A stretch of 64,000 nt of DNA from Streptomyces sp. PKU-EA00015 (GTDB taxonomy: Bacteria; Actinomycetota; Actinomycetes; Streptomycetales; Streptomycetaceae): NCBI RefSeq assembly GCF_013387495.1, contig NZ_JABZEE010000002.1, forward strand, positions 62,001-126,000. Reading direction: 5' to 3'. The notes under the pieces are model-generated. The model worked only from the letters and a program-made list of their open reading frames with translations, was not told the DNA's origin and ran no database searches. Shown here piece after piece: positions 28,792 through 37,599 of the stretch. The translations under genes were made by a program, and so were the position numbers. How positions within the stretch are numbered: position 1 is the stretch's first letter; each line of letters starts with the position of its first letter.

Positions 28792-31185
28792 ATGGACAAC
28801 GACAGCTTCGGCGAGGGCGGCTTCGGCGACGGCGGCAGCTTCGGCAACGGCGCGGCCCGGCCGCCGCGCGACGCCGTCACTCCGGCCGTGAAGGCCGCAC
28901 CGGCGCACGCGCGCACCGTCAAGGTCGTCTCGGGCGACTTCCTGCTCACCGTCAACCCCGTCGACGGCAGCGAGATCGAGCCCTGCCCGCCGGGGGAGCA
29001 GCCCGCGCGTCCTGCCCGGCGCACCGCCGCCGAGCGCGTGGAGCGGCAGCGCGCCGCGCTTCCTCCCGTGCCGCCGGGGCCCGCGTCCCCGCGGCTGCCG
29101 CTGCTGGAGCGGGGCGAGGAGCGGGAGCGGCTCGTCCGCCTGCTCGGCCAGGGCCGATCCGTACGGCTCACCGGCCCCGCGGGCTCGGGACGCAGCACCC
29201 TCCTCGACGCGGTGGCAGAGGACTGCGCGGACCTCGCGCCCGACGGCGTCATACGCCTCAACGGCCACCACCGCACCCCCGGGGAGCTCCTCCAGGAGCT
29301 CTTCACCATCGTCTTCTCCGCGCCCGGCCACCGGCCCGACCGGAACGCGCTCGCGGGATTCGTCCGCGACATCGGGGCCGTCGTCGTCCTCGACGACCTG
29401 GAGTTCGGCGGCGCCGCGCTCGACGAGCTGCTCGACGCCGCTCCCGAGTGCGCCTTCCTGCTCGCCACAACGCCCGACGTGCCCGCGCCCTCCGCGGACT
29501 CTCCTCTCGAAGAGGTCTTCCTCGGCGGCCTCGGCCGCGCGACGGCGCTGGAGCTGCTCTCGCACATCGTGGAGCGGCCGCTCACCGAGGACGAGTCGAA
29601 CTGGGCGGGCGACCTCTGGTTCGAGTCCGAGGGACTGCCGCTGCGCTTCGTGCAGGCCGGTGGGCTGCTGAGGCAGGGCGACGAGCTGCGCGGGGATCCG
29701 GAGGCCGTGGACGAGTTCGCGGCGTTCGACGCCGCGCAGGGCCGGGACGTACCGCTGCCGACGCTGGGGGAGGGGGCGGCGCCCGCGCCGCTGCTCGCCT
29801 CGCGGCTCAGCGAGTCCGCGCGGCAGACCCTGCGGATCGCCGTCGCCCTCGGCGGCGAGGTACCGCACCAGGCACACCTGCCGGCGCTCGTCGGCGACAC
29901 CCACGCGGACGCGGCGCTCGGCGAACTCATGGGCTGCGGGCTCCTCTCCCCGGTCGGCACGCGCTACCGGCTGGCGGCCGGAGTGCTCGCGCAACTGCGG
30001 GAGAAGGGCTACGACAAGGACTCCGTCGCCCACGCGCACACCGCCGCCCAGCATTACGCCTGGTGGTCGGGCCACCCGTCGGTCACGCCCGAGCGCGCGA
30101 TCGCCGAGTCGGACGCCGTGCTCGCCGCGCTGGGCGCGCTGGTCTCGGGCGGCCGGGACGCCGGGCACGCAGGCGCGGCCGTGCGGCTGGCCCGCAGCGC
30201 CGCGCCCGTGTTCGCCACGGGGCTGCACTGGACCGCCTGGGAGAAGGCCCTCCGGGCCGGCTCGGAGGCCGCCAGGATCGCGGGCGAGGTCGCCGAAGAC
30301 GCCTACTTCCACCACGAGTTGGGCGTCCTCGCGCTCTGCACCGGCAATCTCGAGCGCGCCAGGGCCGAGCTCGAGGCCTCCATCGGGATGCGCGGGGCGC
30401 TCGCGGACAAGCGCGGCACGGTGGCGGGGCGGCGGGCGCTGGCGCTCGTCGCGGACCGTGCGTCGGGGCCGACGCCCAAGCCCGAGGCGCCGACGATACG
30501 TACGGAGACCCCGGCGCAGCCCGTGTTCCCGCTGTCCGGGCTCACGGCCAAGACGTCGAAGCTGCCTCGTACGGGACCGGAGGACGGGCCCGCGACGCTG
30601 GTGACCACCACCGAGCCGCCGTCCCGGCGCGGTCTCGCCCTCCTCGGCGCCCGGCGCAACGTGGTCGCGGCGGGAGCGGGTGCGCTGCTCGCGGTCGTCC
30701 TCGGCACGGTGGTGACGCTCGGGGCGGCCTCCGACAAGGACGAGGCGCCGACGGACAACGTCAAGAACGGGCAGCAGACGGACGGGGACGACTTCACGGA
30801 GGACTGGGACACGCCTCAGGACCCGGCGGACGACGGGTCGCAGAAGCCGGACGACAAGGGCGCGACGAAGAGTCCGACGTCGTCGGCGGTGCCGGGCACG
30901 TCCACGGCCCCCTACGCGCCGGGGGCGCCGGGCGAGACCCCGTCGTCGACCCCGTCACAGCCGGGCAGCCCCTCGGAGACGGCGCAGTCGCCGCGTCCGA
31001 CGCCGACGCGCTCCACGCCGAACCCGCCGTCGACGCCGCCGAAGCCGTCGTCCCCCTCGACGGGAACGCCCACCTCGGAGCCGCCGCCCACGGAAACGAC
31101 CTCTCCTGCGCCGCCTCCTGCGGGTGGAGAGACTTCGGCAAGCGGCCCCTCGGCGCCGGAGAGCTCGTCGGCGCCGGTGATGTAG
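28792..31185 (+). CDS. STAND-like P-loop ATPase with membrane anchor and Pro/Ser/Thr-rich tail
   Basis: 797 aa. Gly-rich N-terminus (about 1-25), then an ATPase with Walker A GPAGSGRST (128-136) and Walker B VVVLDDLE (about 197-204), a helical region with a winged-helix-like stretch (340-410) and TPR-like helices (about 450-550), one membrane helix at 622-646, and a tail of 150 residues rich in Pro, Ser, Thr and Asp. The topology implies a cytoplasmic ATPase with an extracellular wall-spanning tail. STAND-type switches commonly join a nucleotide switch to a sensor. Precise role unknown; homologues are simply called ATP-binding proteins. An STAS protein lies upstream. Confidence 0.8.
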   Translation: MDNDSFGEGGFGDGGSFGNGAARPPRDAVTPAVKAAPAHARTVKVVSGDFLLTVNPVDGSEIEPCPPGEQPARPARRTAAERVERQRAALPPVPPGPASPRLPLLERGEERERLVRLLGQGRSVRLTGPAGSGRSTLLDAVAEDCADLAPDGVIRLNGHHRTPGELLQELFTIVFSAPGHRPDRNALAGFVRDIGAVVVLDDLEFGGAALDELLDAAPECAFLLATTPDVPAPSADSPLEEVFLGGLGRATALELLSHIVERPLTEDESNWAGDLWFESEGLPLRFVQAGGLLRQGDELRGDPEAVDEFAAFDAAQGRDVPLPTLGEGAAPAPLLASRLSESARQTLRIAVALGGEVPHQAHLPALVGDTHADAALGELMGCGLLSPVGTRYRLAAGVLAQLREKGYDKDSVAHAHTAAQHYAWWSGHPSVTPERAIAESDAVLAALGALVSGGRDAGHAGAAVRLARSAAPVFATGLHWTAWEKALRAGSEAARIAGEVAEDAYFHHELGVLALCTGNLERARAELEASIGMRGALADKRGTVAGRRALALVADRASGPTPKPEAPTIRTETPAQPVFPLSGLTAKTSKLPRTGPEDGPATLVTTTEPPSRRGLALLGARRNVVAAGAGALLAVVLGTVVTLGAASDKDEAPTDNVKNGQQTDGDDFTEDWDTPQDPADDGSQKPDDKGATKSPTSSAVPGTSTAPYAPGAPGETPSSTPSQPGSPSETAQSPRPTPTRSTPNPPSTPPKPSSPSTGTPTSEPPPTETTSPAPPPAGGETSASGPSAPESSSAPVM

Positions 31186-31623
31186 GGGCCCGGCGTCTGC
31201 GACCTACGCCGCGCCCCGCGCACAGGGCGCGGCGCGGCCCCGGCGTGACGGCCCACCGCTCCCTTACGCGGCGCGGCCGCCGAGGCGGTGGCGAGTCGGG
31301 GGACGTGCCCACCGGCGCCGGCCGACCCCGGTCCCGGCCGGCCGGCATGTTGAGAGGTCAGTGCAGCGTGAGCCATCGCGCAGGGGACGGGGCCGCGCTG
31401 CCGGCGTGTGCGCTGCCTACTGGTGCCTCTTGGCGTCGCGGCTGCCGGTCGGCGGCCGGCTGAGGTGTCCTGCCGCCGCAGTGGGCGCAGCCCGCACCCG
31501 CCGCGCCGACGCGGCCCTTCTCCTCAGCCCCGCGCCCCACGCGCCCGCGGGCGCAGCCCCGCGCCGCATGTGCCTCGGCCGCGCGCCCGACCCCGCGCGC
31601 GTGCGGGGTCGGGCGCAGACCCG
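31186..31623. other. Intergenic region between the anchored ATPase and nucS (438 bp)
   Basis: Convergent gene ends. It contains an imperfect hairpin just after the ATPase stop (about 31204-31232) and the strong nucS terminator (31583-31616). The middle is GC-rich with no credible start, ribosome site or protein; nothing else seen. Confidence 0.6.
31583..31616 (-). terminator. Terminator hairpin after nucS
   Basis: A perfect 14-bp stem (31583-31596 with 31603-31616), 6-nt loop, 7 bases beyond the nucS stop. It could work in both directions. Confidence 0.8.
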
Positions 31624-32286
31624 TCAGAACAGGCGGAGTTTGTCGTCCTCGATGCCCCGCAGCGCGTCGTAGTCCAGCACCACGCAGCCGATTCCCCTGT
31701 CCGTCGCCAGCACCCTGGCCTGGGGCTTGATCTCCTGCGCCGCGAACACGCCCTTCACCGGGGCCAAGTGCGGGTCACGGTTCAGGAGTTCGAGGTAGCG
31801 GGTCAGCTGCTCCACGCCGTCGATCTCGCCGCGGCGCTTGATCTCCACCGCAACCGTCCCGCCGTCCGCGTCGCGGCACAGGATGTCCACCGGACCGATG
31901 GCCGTGGGGTATTCGCGGCGGATCAGGCTGTATCCCTCGCCGAGTGTCTCGATCCGGTCGGCCAGAAGCTCCTGCAGGTGCGCTTCCACGCCGTCTTTGA
32001 TGAGGCCCGGGTCCACCCCGAGCTCGTGCGACGAGTCGTGGAGGACTTCTTCCATCGTGATGATCAGTTTCTCGCCCGCTTTGTTCACCACGGTCCACAC
32101 ACTGTCGTCGCCCTCCTTCAAGGTGCAGGGAGGCGACATCCAGTTCAGCGGTTTGTACGCCCTGTCGTCGGCGTGGATGGACACACTGCCGTCCGCCTTG
32201 ACCAGGATCAATCGGGGAGCGGAGGGCAGATGGGCGGTGAGCCTGCCCGCGTAGTCCACGGAGCAGCGGGCGATGACGAGACGCAT
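31624..32286 (-). CDS. nucS: Mismatch-specific endonuclease NucS (EndoMS)
   Basis: 220 aa. It cuts both strands at mismatches and provides MutSL-independent mismatch repair in actinobacteria and archaea. The RecB-like nuclease core is visible: Asp134, Glu148 and Lys150 in [23 protein letters not shown]. The C-terminal DDKLRLF fits the sliding-clamp (DnaN) binding tail. ATG 32286 begins [16 protein letters not shown], the family start. No mutS/mutL is seen here, as expected. Confidence 0.95.
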   Translation of the reverse strand: MRLVIARCSVDYAGRLTAHLPSAPRLILVKADGSVSIHADDRAYKPLNWMSPPCTLKEGDDSVWTVVNKAGEKLIITMEEVLHDSSHELGVDPGLIKDGVEAHLQELLADRIETLGEGYSLIRREYPTAIGPVDILCRDADGGTVAVEIKRRGEIDGVEQLTRYLELLNRDPHLAPVKGVFAAQEIKPQARVLATDRGIGCVVLDYDALRGIEDDKLRLF

Positions 32287-32529
32287 GGTCGGCAACGCTA
32301 CTCGACCGACACCGCCCCGCGCGATTCGCCCCGGAAGCCCCCTTCTTATTTGGCCGGTTGTGCTCCCAATCTCCTGGTGCGCTCAAGACACCGCACTTAC
32401 CGTGGAAGCGGGAGGTTGCCGCTCGTGCACTCTGCGTCGTCTTACGTCGTTCGTATGCCGTCGTTTCGTCTGCTACCTCCTTCCCTGCCCGTAAGGCCCC
32501 GTTCACCCGGGGCCGCGAGAGGAGAACCC

Positions 32530-32922
32530 ATGTCGCTCGACGTCTCACCGGCGCTGTTGGAACAGGCCGAGCGAGGCGAGGTCGACGAAGCAGCCTTCGT
32601 CGACTGCGTCCGGACCTCCCTGCCCTACGCATGGGAGATGATCAGTTCTCTGGTGGCTCAGCTGAAGGTGGACGGCGGCGACTTCGCCGACAACCAGACG
32701 CCTCCGCCGGACGAGCAGGCACGTGGTCAGCTGCTGCGCGCACTCGCGAGTGACGCCATTCGCGGTGCGCTCCAGCGGCACTTCGGTGTGCGTCTGGCAT
32801 TCCAGAACTGCCACCGCGTCGCGGTGTTCCCGCTGGACTCCTCGGTGGACGAGCGGCTCGCCCGCTTCACTTCCGTACGGGGCCAGCTGCTCAACCAGTC
32901 GCCCGAACTGCGCGACTGCTGA
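32530..32922 (+). CDS. Conserved SCO5389-type protein, function unknown
   Basis: 130 aa, soluble, without signal or membrane segment. It begins MSLDVSPALLEQAERGEVDEAAFVDCVRTSLPYAWEM and is highly conserved in Streptomyces (I recall it as the SCO5389 family), with no assigned domain. ATG 32530 is well supported by AGAGGAG (32517-32523). It stands alone, with a 243-bp upstream region shared with divergent nucS. A terminator hairpin follows. Confidence 0.85.
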   Translation: MSLDVSPALLEQAERGEVDEAAFVDCVRTSLPYAWEMISSLVAQLKVDGGDFADNQTPPPDEQARGQLLRALASDAIRGALQRHFGVRLAFQNCHRVAVFPLDSSVDERLARFTSVRGQLLNQSPELRDC

Positions 32923-33012
32923 GAACTTCCGCTACCGCTCCGCCTCGCGGGAGAAACCGCCCGGGATTGCCGGGGCGCCGGCACTGTGCGCGTTTCCCGT
33001 GAGTGCGTACGA

Positions 33013-33043
33013 CCCCGGCCGGGTTCGACGGGACCGGCCGGGG
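33013..33043. terminator. Convergent terminator
   Basis: A 10-bp stem (33013-33022 with 33034-33043, 11-nt loop) between the ends of the SCO5389-type gene and the luciferase-like gene. Confidence 0.65.
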
Positions 33044-33059
33044 CCGTGCGGCGGGGGGC

Positions 33060-34091
33060 TCAGGCGAGCTGCGGCAGCACTTCCGCGCCCAGGCGCCGTA
33101 CGTTCTCCTCGGTCGCCGCCAGATCCCCCGAGCCTTCGGCCAGCAGCGCGAAGCGCGTGATGCCGGTCCGCTCCGCCGTCGCCGCGAGCCGGTCGGCCGC
33201 CAGCCGGGGCGGACCCACCGGGTGCAGCGCGCACAGCAGTTCCGTGTAGGCCAGGGGGTCGCGCATCGTGCGGGGCCGGCCGTCGACCGTGACATGCGCC
33301 TCCAGGCCCCACTTGAGCCAGCCGGGCATCGCCTTCACCAAGGCCTCGGACGCGTCGGCGGCCCGGTCGGCGATCTGGACGACGCCCGCCGACACATGCC
33401 CGGCCGCCGCGATCTCGTCGGGGGAACGGCCGCAGGCCCGCGCATGCGTACGCCACAGGGCGACCATCTCCGCCTTCTCCTCGTCCCCGCAGTGCATCCC
33501 GAGCAGCATGGGCAGCCCGCGCTCCGCGGCGAGCTTCACGCTTTTCGGGGACGTACAGGCGACGACGACCTCCGGGCCCCCGGGCGGACCGCCGATCAGT
33601 TCCTCCGGCCGCGGGACGACCGCGACCTCGCGGAAGCTGTACCGCTCGCCGTCCGCGCCGACGCGCGGCTCGCGCAGCCAACGCATCAGCAGGTCGAGCG
33701 ATTCGGGGAACCCGCTCTCGTAGGCGGCCGGTCCGGCGCCGAACACCTCCAGGTCGACCCACGGCCCCCCGCGCCCCACGCCGAGCGTGAACCGCCCGCT
33801 CGAGGTGAGATGGAGCAGCGCCGCCTGCTCGCCGAGCGCCACGGGATGGGCGGTCGGCAGCACGCTCACGGCCGTGCCGACCCGGATCCGGCGCGTGCGG
33901 CCGAGGAGCAGCGCCGAAAGCGTCACGGCCGACGGGCACACCCCGTACGGTACGAAATGGTGCTCCGCCAACCAGACGGAATCCAGCCCGGCTTCCTCCG
34001 CGACCTCGGCGGTCCGCACCGCGCGGTGCAGTGCCTCCCCCTGCCCCTGGCCCGGGAACTGGGCGGCCAGTACGAAAGTCCCAACGCGCAT
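33060..34091 (-). CDS. Luciferase-like (LLM class) flavin-dependent oxidoreductase
   Basis: 343 aa, bacterial luciferase-like TIM barrel that uses FMN or F420. Features: MRVGTFVLAAQFPGQ start, EEAGLDSVWLAEHHF, RIRVGTAVSVLPTAHPV, and LGVGRGGPWVDLEVFG. The ATG at 34091 has AAGGAGG nine bases upstream on the minus strand. Substrate unknown. A stand-alone transcription unit. Confidence 0.88.
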   Translation of the reverse strand: MRVGTFVLAAQFPGQGQGEALHRAVRTAEVAEEAGLDSVWLAEHHFVPYGVCPSAVTLSALLLGRTRRIRVGTAVSVLPTAHPVALGEQAALLHLTSSGRFTLGVGRGGPWVDLEVFGAGPAAYESGFPESLDLLMRWLREPRVGADGERYSFREVAVVPRPEELIGGPPGGPEVVVACTSPKSVKLAAERGLPMLLGMHCGDEEKAEMVALWRTHARACGRSPDEIAAAGHVSAGVVQIADRAADASEALVKAMPGWLKWGLEAHVTVDGRPRTMRDPLAYTELLCALHPVGPPRLAADRLAATAERTGITRFALLAEGSGDLAATEENVRRLGAEVLPQLA

Positions 34092-34303
34092 CGCCTTTAG
34101 CCTCCTTGCGGCCGACGCGTCACTCCCCCTACCGGCAACAACGTCTGACACGTGCCAAAGGCACGGCCGGACGGGAAGTTGTTGCGATTGTCCGGTAACC
34201 GGCGGTCGCCGGCGGCCGCGGTCCGCGGCCGGCAGGACGAGTGCCCCGCTTCTCGGCCCGTACGCTGGAAGTGAACTGTTCCGACTCTCCGTGAGGTGTC
34301 CAC

Positions 34304-34636
34304 GTGTCCCCGCGCCGCAACCGCCCCCGAGGCGGCGAGAAGCCGACCGAGCGAGCAGCGGGGAGCGGCGACCGGTACGGCGGGTTCGGGAGCAGCGAGA
34401 CCTGGCAGGGCGAGGACTGGTCGGTGCGCCATGTCGCGGGCGCAAGTGCCGCCGGCAAGACGTACCGCTGCCCGGGCTGCGACCAGGAGATCCCCTCCGG
34501 TCTCCCGCACGTCGTGGCCTGGCCCCAGCAAGGCGGCGGCCTCGACGAACGGCGCCACTGGCACAAGGCGTGCTGGAACGCGAAGGACCGCCGCACCACG
34601 AGGGTGCAGCGGTCCCGGAACGCGCCTCGCTACTGA
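34304..34636 (+). CDS. Small basic protein with a zinc-ribbon-like motif
   Basis: 110 aa, GTG start. The Arg/Gly-rich N-terminus (about 40 residues) is followed by GKTYRCPGCDQEIPSG and a HWHKACW segment, a C-x2-C ... H-x2-C arrangement that could bind zinc. Conserved in Streptomyces; homologues are often called ATP/GTP-binding, for which I see no motif. Its stop codon and that of the convergent permease are embedded in a 6-bp inverted repeat (34635-34649). Confidence 0.75.
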   Translation: MSPRRNRPRGGEKPTERAAGSGDRYGGFGSSETWQGEDWSVRHVAGASAAGKTYRCPGCDQEIPSGLPHVVAWPQQGGGLDERRHWHKACWNAKDRRTTRVQRSRNAPRY

Positions 34637-34640
34637 CGTC

Positions 34641-35474
34641 TCAGACGTCGCGGCTGTTGAGAACGGCGAACGCGCCGCCCATCGCCACCGCGGTGATGCC
34701 GAGCACGATCCACACCGGCTCCCAGCCGACCGGGCCCGCGGAGCCGCCGGCCGCGGCCTCGCCGTAGATGCCGATGAGCTGGCTCGGGATGGCGTAGTTC
34801 AGCAGGAACTCCTGCACGTCGGCGAGCGATTCCGAGAACATGAACATGGCCGCGACGAGCGGCAGCAGCATCACACCGATCATGATCGTGATCGCGCCGG
34901 CGGAGTGCCGGATCATGGTGCCGACGGCCAGCGACAGCAGACCGATCGAGGCGACGAAGAGTGCCACGCCGACCGTCGCGCGCAGCCACTCGTCGCCGGT
35001 GGGCTCGGTGGCCTCGACCATGCCCGTCTGGACGACGGCGACGAGCGCCGCGAAGACCGCCGTGATGGTGAAGACGAGGCCGAAGAAGACGATCGCCTTG
35101 GCGGCCAGCACACGCGAACGGCTGGGGCAGGCGGTCAGAGTCGTACGGATCATGCCCGTGCCGTACTCGGAGGCGATCGTCAGCACGCCCAGCGTGATCA
35201 CGCAGATCGTGCCGAGCAGCACGCCGAAGAAGCCGAAGCCGAGCGCCGACTCGCCCTGGAGATCGACGTCGCTGGCGGCCACGATCGCCGCGGTGCCGAG
35301 GCCGATGCCCACCATGAGCACGATCATCACGCCGAGCGTCCACATCGTGGAGCGCACGGAGCGGATCTTGGTCCACTCCGAGGCGAGGGCGTCCCCGAGG
35401 TGGGCGCTGCGGACCGGGATCGGGGAGGCGTACGTCGGGGACGCGGCGCCCGGGTGCTGGTAGGGGGTGGTCAT
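34641..35474 (-). CDS. ABC-2 type exporter permease (cassette 1)
   Basis: 277 aa with six membrane helices. The N-terminus (about 35 residues) is cytoplasmic and Pro/Ser-rich, then LASEWTKIRSVRSTMWTL, a hallmark of actinomycete ABC-2 permeases, and ASEYGTGMIRTTLTACPSR in the first loop. ATG 35474 overlaps the ATPase stop by four bases. It works with the ATPase at 35471-36643 as an exporter; substrate unknown. Confidence 0.9.
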   Translation of the reverse strand: MTTPYQHPGAASPTYASPIPVRSAHLGDALASEWTKIRSVRSTMWTLGVMIVLMVGIGLGTAAIVAASDVDLQGESALGFGFFGVLLGTICVITLGVLTIASEYGTGMIRTTLTACPSRSRVLAAKAIVFFGLVFTITAVFAALVAVVQTGMVEATEPTGDEWLRATVGVALFVASIGLLSLAVGTMIRHSAGAITIMIGVMLLPLVAAMFMFSESLADVQEFLLNYAIPSQLIGIYGEAAAGGSAGPVGWEPVWIVLGITAVAMGGAFAVLNSRDV

Positions 35475-36643
35475 CGGGTGTCCTCGGGCTTGGTCAGGTC
35501 GGCGGGGGCGGCGGCAGGGGGAGCGGCGGGCGGTGCGGCCGGCGGCGCGGGCTGCACGGGCGCGGGCTGGGCGGGGGCGCCCGGCGCCACGGCCGCGTAC
35601 GGGTTCTGGCCCGCTCCGGGCGGCGGCGGGGCGTACCAGCCCTGCTGCGGGACCTCGGGGATCTGCGGCTGCTGCGGCGGCATGTAGCCCATAGGCGGCT
35701 GCTGCATCAGCCCCGCCTTCTGGTCGTCGGTGGAGCGGTAGTCGACGGCGCCCTGCGTCATCCGCATGTACGCCTCCTCCAGGGACGCCTGGTGCGGAGA
35801 CAGCTCCCACAGCCGGACGTCGGCCTCGTGGGCCACGTCGCTGATCCTCGGCAGGGCGAGTCCGGTGACGCGCAGTGCGCCGTCCGGCTCGGACATGACC
35901 TGCCCGCCCGCCTCCGTGAGCGCCGCGAGAAGCTTCTCCCGCTGCTGCGGGTCGGTGTGCGGCGTGCGCACACGCGCGAAATCGGCCGAGTTGTGCGAGA
36001 TGAAGTCCTTGACGCTCATGTCCGCGAGCAGCTGCCCGCGGCCGATGACGATCAAGTGGTCGGCGGTGAGCGCCATCTCGCTCATCAGGTGGGAGGAGAC
36101 GAAGACGGTACGGCCCTCGGCGGCCAGCTGCTTCATCAGGTTGCGCACCCACAGGATGCCCTCGGGGTCGAGACCGTTGACCGGCTCGTCGAAGAGCAGC
36201 ACCTGCGGGTCGCCGAGCAGCGCGGCCGCGATGCCGAGCCGCTGCCCCATACCGAGGGAGAAGCCCTTGGAACGCCGCTTGGCGACGTCCTGGAGACCGA
36301 CGACGCCCAGCACCTCGTCGACCCGGCGGGCCGGGATGCCGGACAGCTGCGCCAGCGACAGCAGGTGGCTGCGCGCACTGCGCCCGCCGTGCACGGCCTT
36401 GGCGTCCAGCAGCGCACCGACCTGCCGCGGCGCGTTCGGCAGCTGACGGTACGGCCGGCCGCTGATGGTGACCTGTCCCTCCGTCGGCTTGTCGAGCCCG
36501 AGGATCATGCGCATGGTCGTGGACTTGCCGGCTCCGTTGGGCCCGAGGAACCCGGTGACGGCCCCGGGCCGCACCTGGAAGGAAAGGTTGTACACGGCCG
36601 TCTTGGCGCCGTAGCGCTTCGTCAGGCCGACTGCCTCGATCAT
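35471..36643 (-). CDS. ABC-2 type exporter ATPase with Pro-rich C-terminal tail (cassette 1)
   Basis: 390 aa. Walker A GPNGAGKST near residue 37, signature SLGMGQRLGIA (variant of LSGGQ), Walker B VLLFDEPVNGLD and switch His in SSHLMSEM. DrrA/BcrA-like. After the usual ~305 residues there is an unusual 75-residue tail rich in Pro, Ala and Gln. The start MIEAVGLTKRYG at 36643 fits the family, though its GGAG is only two bases from the ATG. Almost the same gene order as cassette 2. Confidence 0.9.
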   Translation of the reverse strand: MIEAVGLTKRYGAKTAVYNLSFQVRPGAVTGFLGPNGAGKSTTMRMILGLDKPTEGQVTISGRPYRQLPNAPRQVGALLDAKAVHGGRSARSHLLSLAQLSGIPARRVDEVLGVVGLQDVAKRRSKGFSLGMGQRLGIAAALLGDPQVLLFDEPVNGLDPEGILWVRNLMKQLAAEGRTVFVSSHLMSEMALTADHLIVIGRGQLLADMSVKDFISHNSADFARVRTPHTDPQQREKLLAALTEAGGQVMSEPDGALRVTGLALPRISDVAHEADVRLWELSPHQASLEEAYMRMTQGAVDYRSTDDQKAGLMQQPPMGYMPPQQPQIPEVPQQGWYAPPPPGAGQNPYAAVAPGAPAQPAPVQPAPPAAPPAAPPAAAPADLTKPEDTR

Positions 36644-36716
36644 TCTCCAGCCCCATCGACTTTCGGGTCGTCGGGGCACAGGCCATGCATGCCGTACGCC
36701 CCCCGTAAGAGTTAGG

Positions 36717-36747
36717 AGGATATCCGGGCCTTGACGGTTCCGTTCAA
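36717..36747 (-). promoter_or_regulatory. Candidate promoter for ABC cassette 1
   Basis: Minus strand TTGAAC (36747-36742) and TATCCT (36722-36717), 19 bp apart, in the 173-bp gap after cassette 2. It suggests that cassette 1 can be transcribed separately. Confidence 0.4.
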
Positions 36748-36816
36748 GCCCGCGCGCCGTGAGTCCCGGATTCCGCGGCGGCCGCCTCCCGCTCCCGGGC
36801 GCCGCGTCCAGGACGC

Positions 36817-37596
36817 CTACGCGTCCCGCTTCTTGAGCACCAGGACCCCGCCGATCAGCGCCGCCGCCACCCACAGCAGCATGATGCCGAGGCCGCCCCA
36901 CGGCCCGTAGGGGGAGTCGCCGCTGTTCATCGCGTTGGGGACGACCTGCATGATCTTGGCGCCGGCCTGGTCGGGGAAGTAGCGGGCCACGTCCTTCGCG
37001 CCCGGGACCGCGGAGAGGATCTGGGACACCAGGAAGAAGAACGGCATCAGGATGCCGAGCGACAGCATCGAGCTCCGCAGCATCGCCGCGACGCCCATCG
37101 AGAAGATTGCCATCAGCCCCATGTAGAGGCCGCCGCCGACCACCGCGCGCAGCACGTTCTCCTCGCCGATCGTGGTGCGGTACTCGCCCAGCAGCGCCTG
37201 GCCGAGGAAGAAGGTCAGAAAGCTCGTCGCCATCCCGACCACCAGGGCCAGCAGCCCGGCCACCGTGATCTTGCCGAACAGGAAGGTGGCGCGCTGCGGA
37301 ACGGCCGCGAGCGACGTGCGGATCATGCCGGAGCTGTACTCCGTGCCGACGACGAGGACGCCGAAGACGACCATCGCCAGCTGGCCCAGCACCATTCCCG
37401 AGAAGCTGATCAGCGTCGGGTCGAAGGTGAGGCGCTCGGCCTCGGGCAGGTCGTCGAAGGTGGAGTTCATCAGGGCGCAGAGCGCGGCGCTCATGGCGAC
37501 CGTGACCGCGAGCGCGCAGATCAGGGTCCAGCGCGTCGAGGAGACCGTACGGATCTTGGTCCACTCGGACTGGAGGACGGCGGGTACGGATGCCAT
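36817..37596 (-). CDS. ABC-2 type exporter permease (cassette 2)
   Basis: 259 aa, six membrane helices. LQSEWTKIRTVSSTRWTL at the N-terminus and GTEYSSGMIRTSLAAVPQR in the first loop mark the same permease family as cassette 1, with moderate similarity. ATG 37596 is three bases after the ATPase stop, so the two are co-translated. Confidence 0.9.
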   Translation of the reverse strand: MASVPAVLQSEWTKIRTVSSTRWTLICALAVTVAMSAALCALMNSTFDDLPEAERLTFDPTLISFSGMVLGQLAMVVFGVLVVGTEYSSGMIRTSLAAVPQRATFLFGKITVAGLLALVVGMATSFLTFFLGQALLGEYRTTIGEENVLRAVVGGGLYMGLMAIFSMGVAAMLRSSMLSLGILMPFFFLVSQILSAVPGAKDVARYFPDQAGAKIMQVVPNAMNSGDSPYGPWGGLGIMLLWVAAALIGGVLVLKKRDA

Positions 37597-37599
37597 CGG

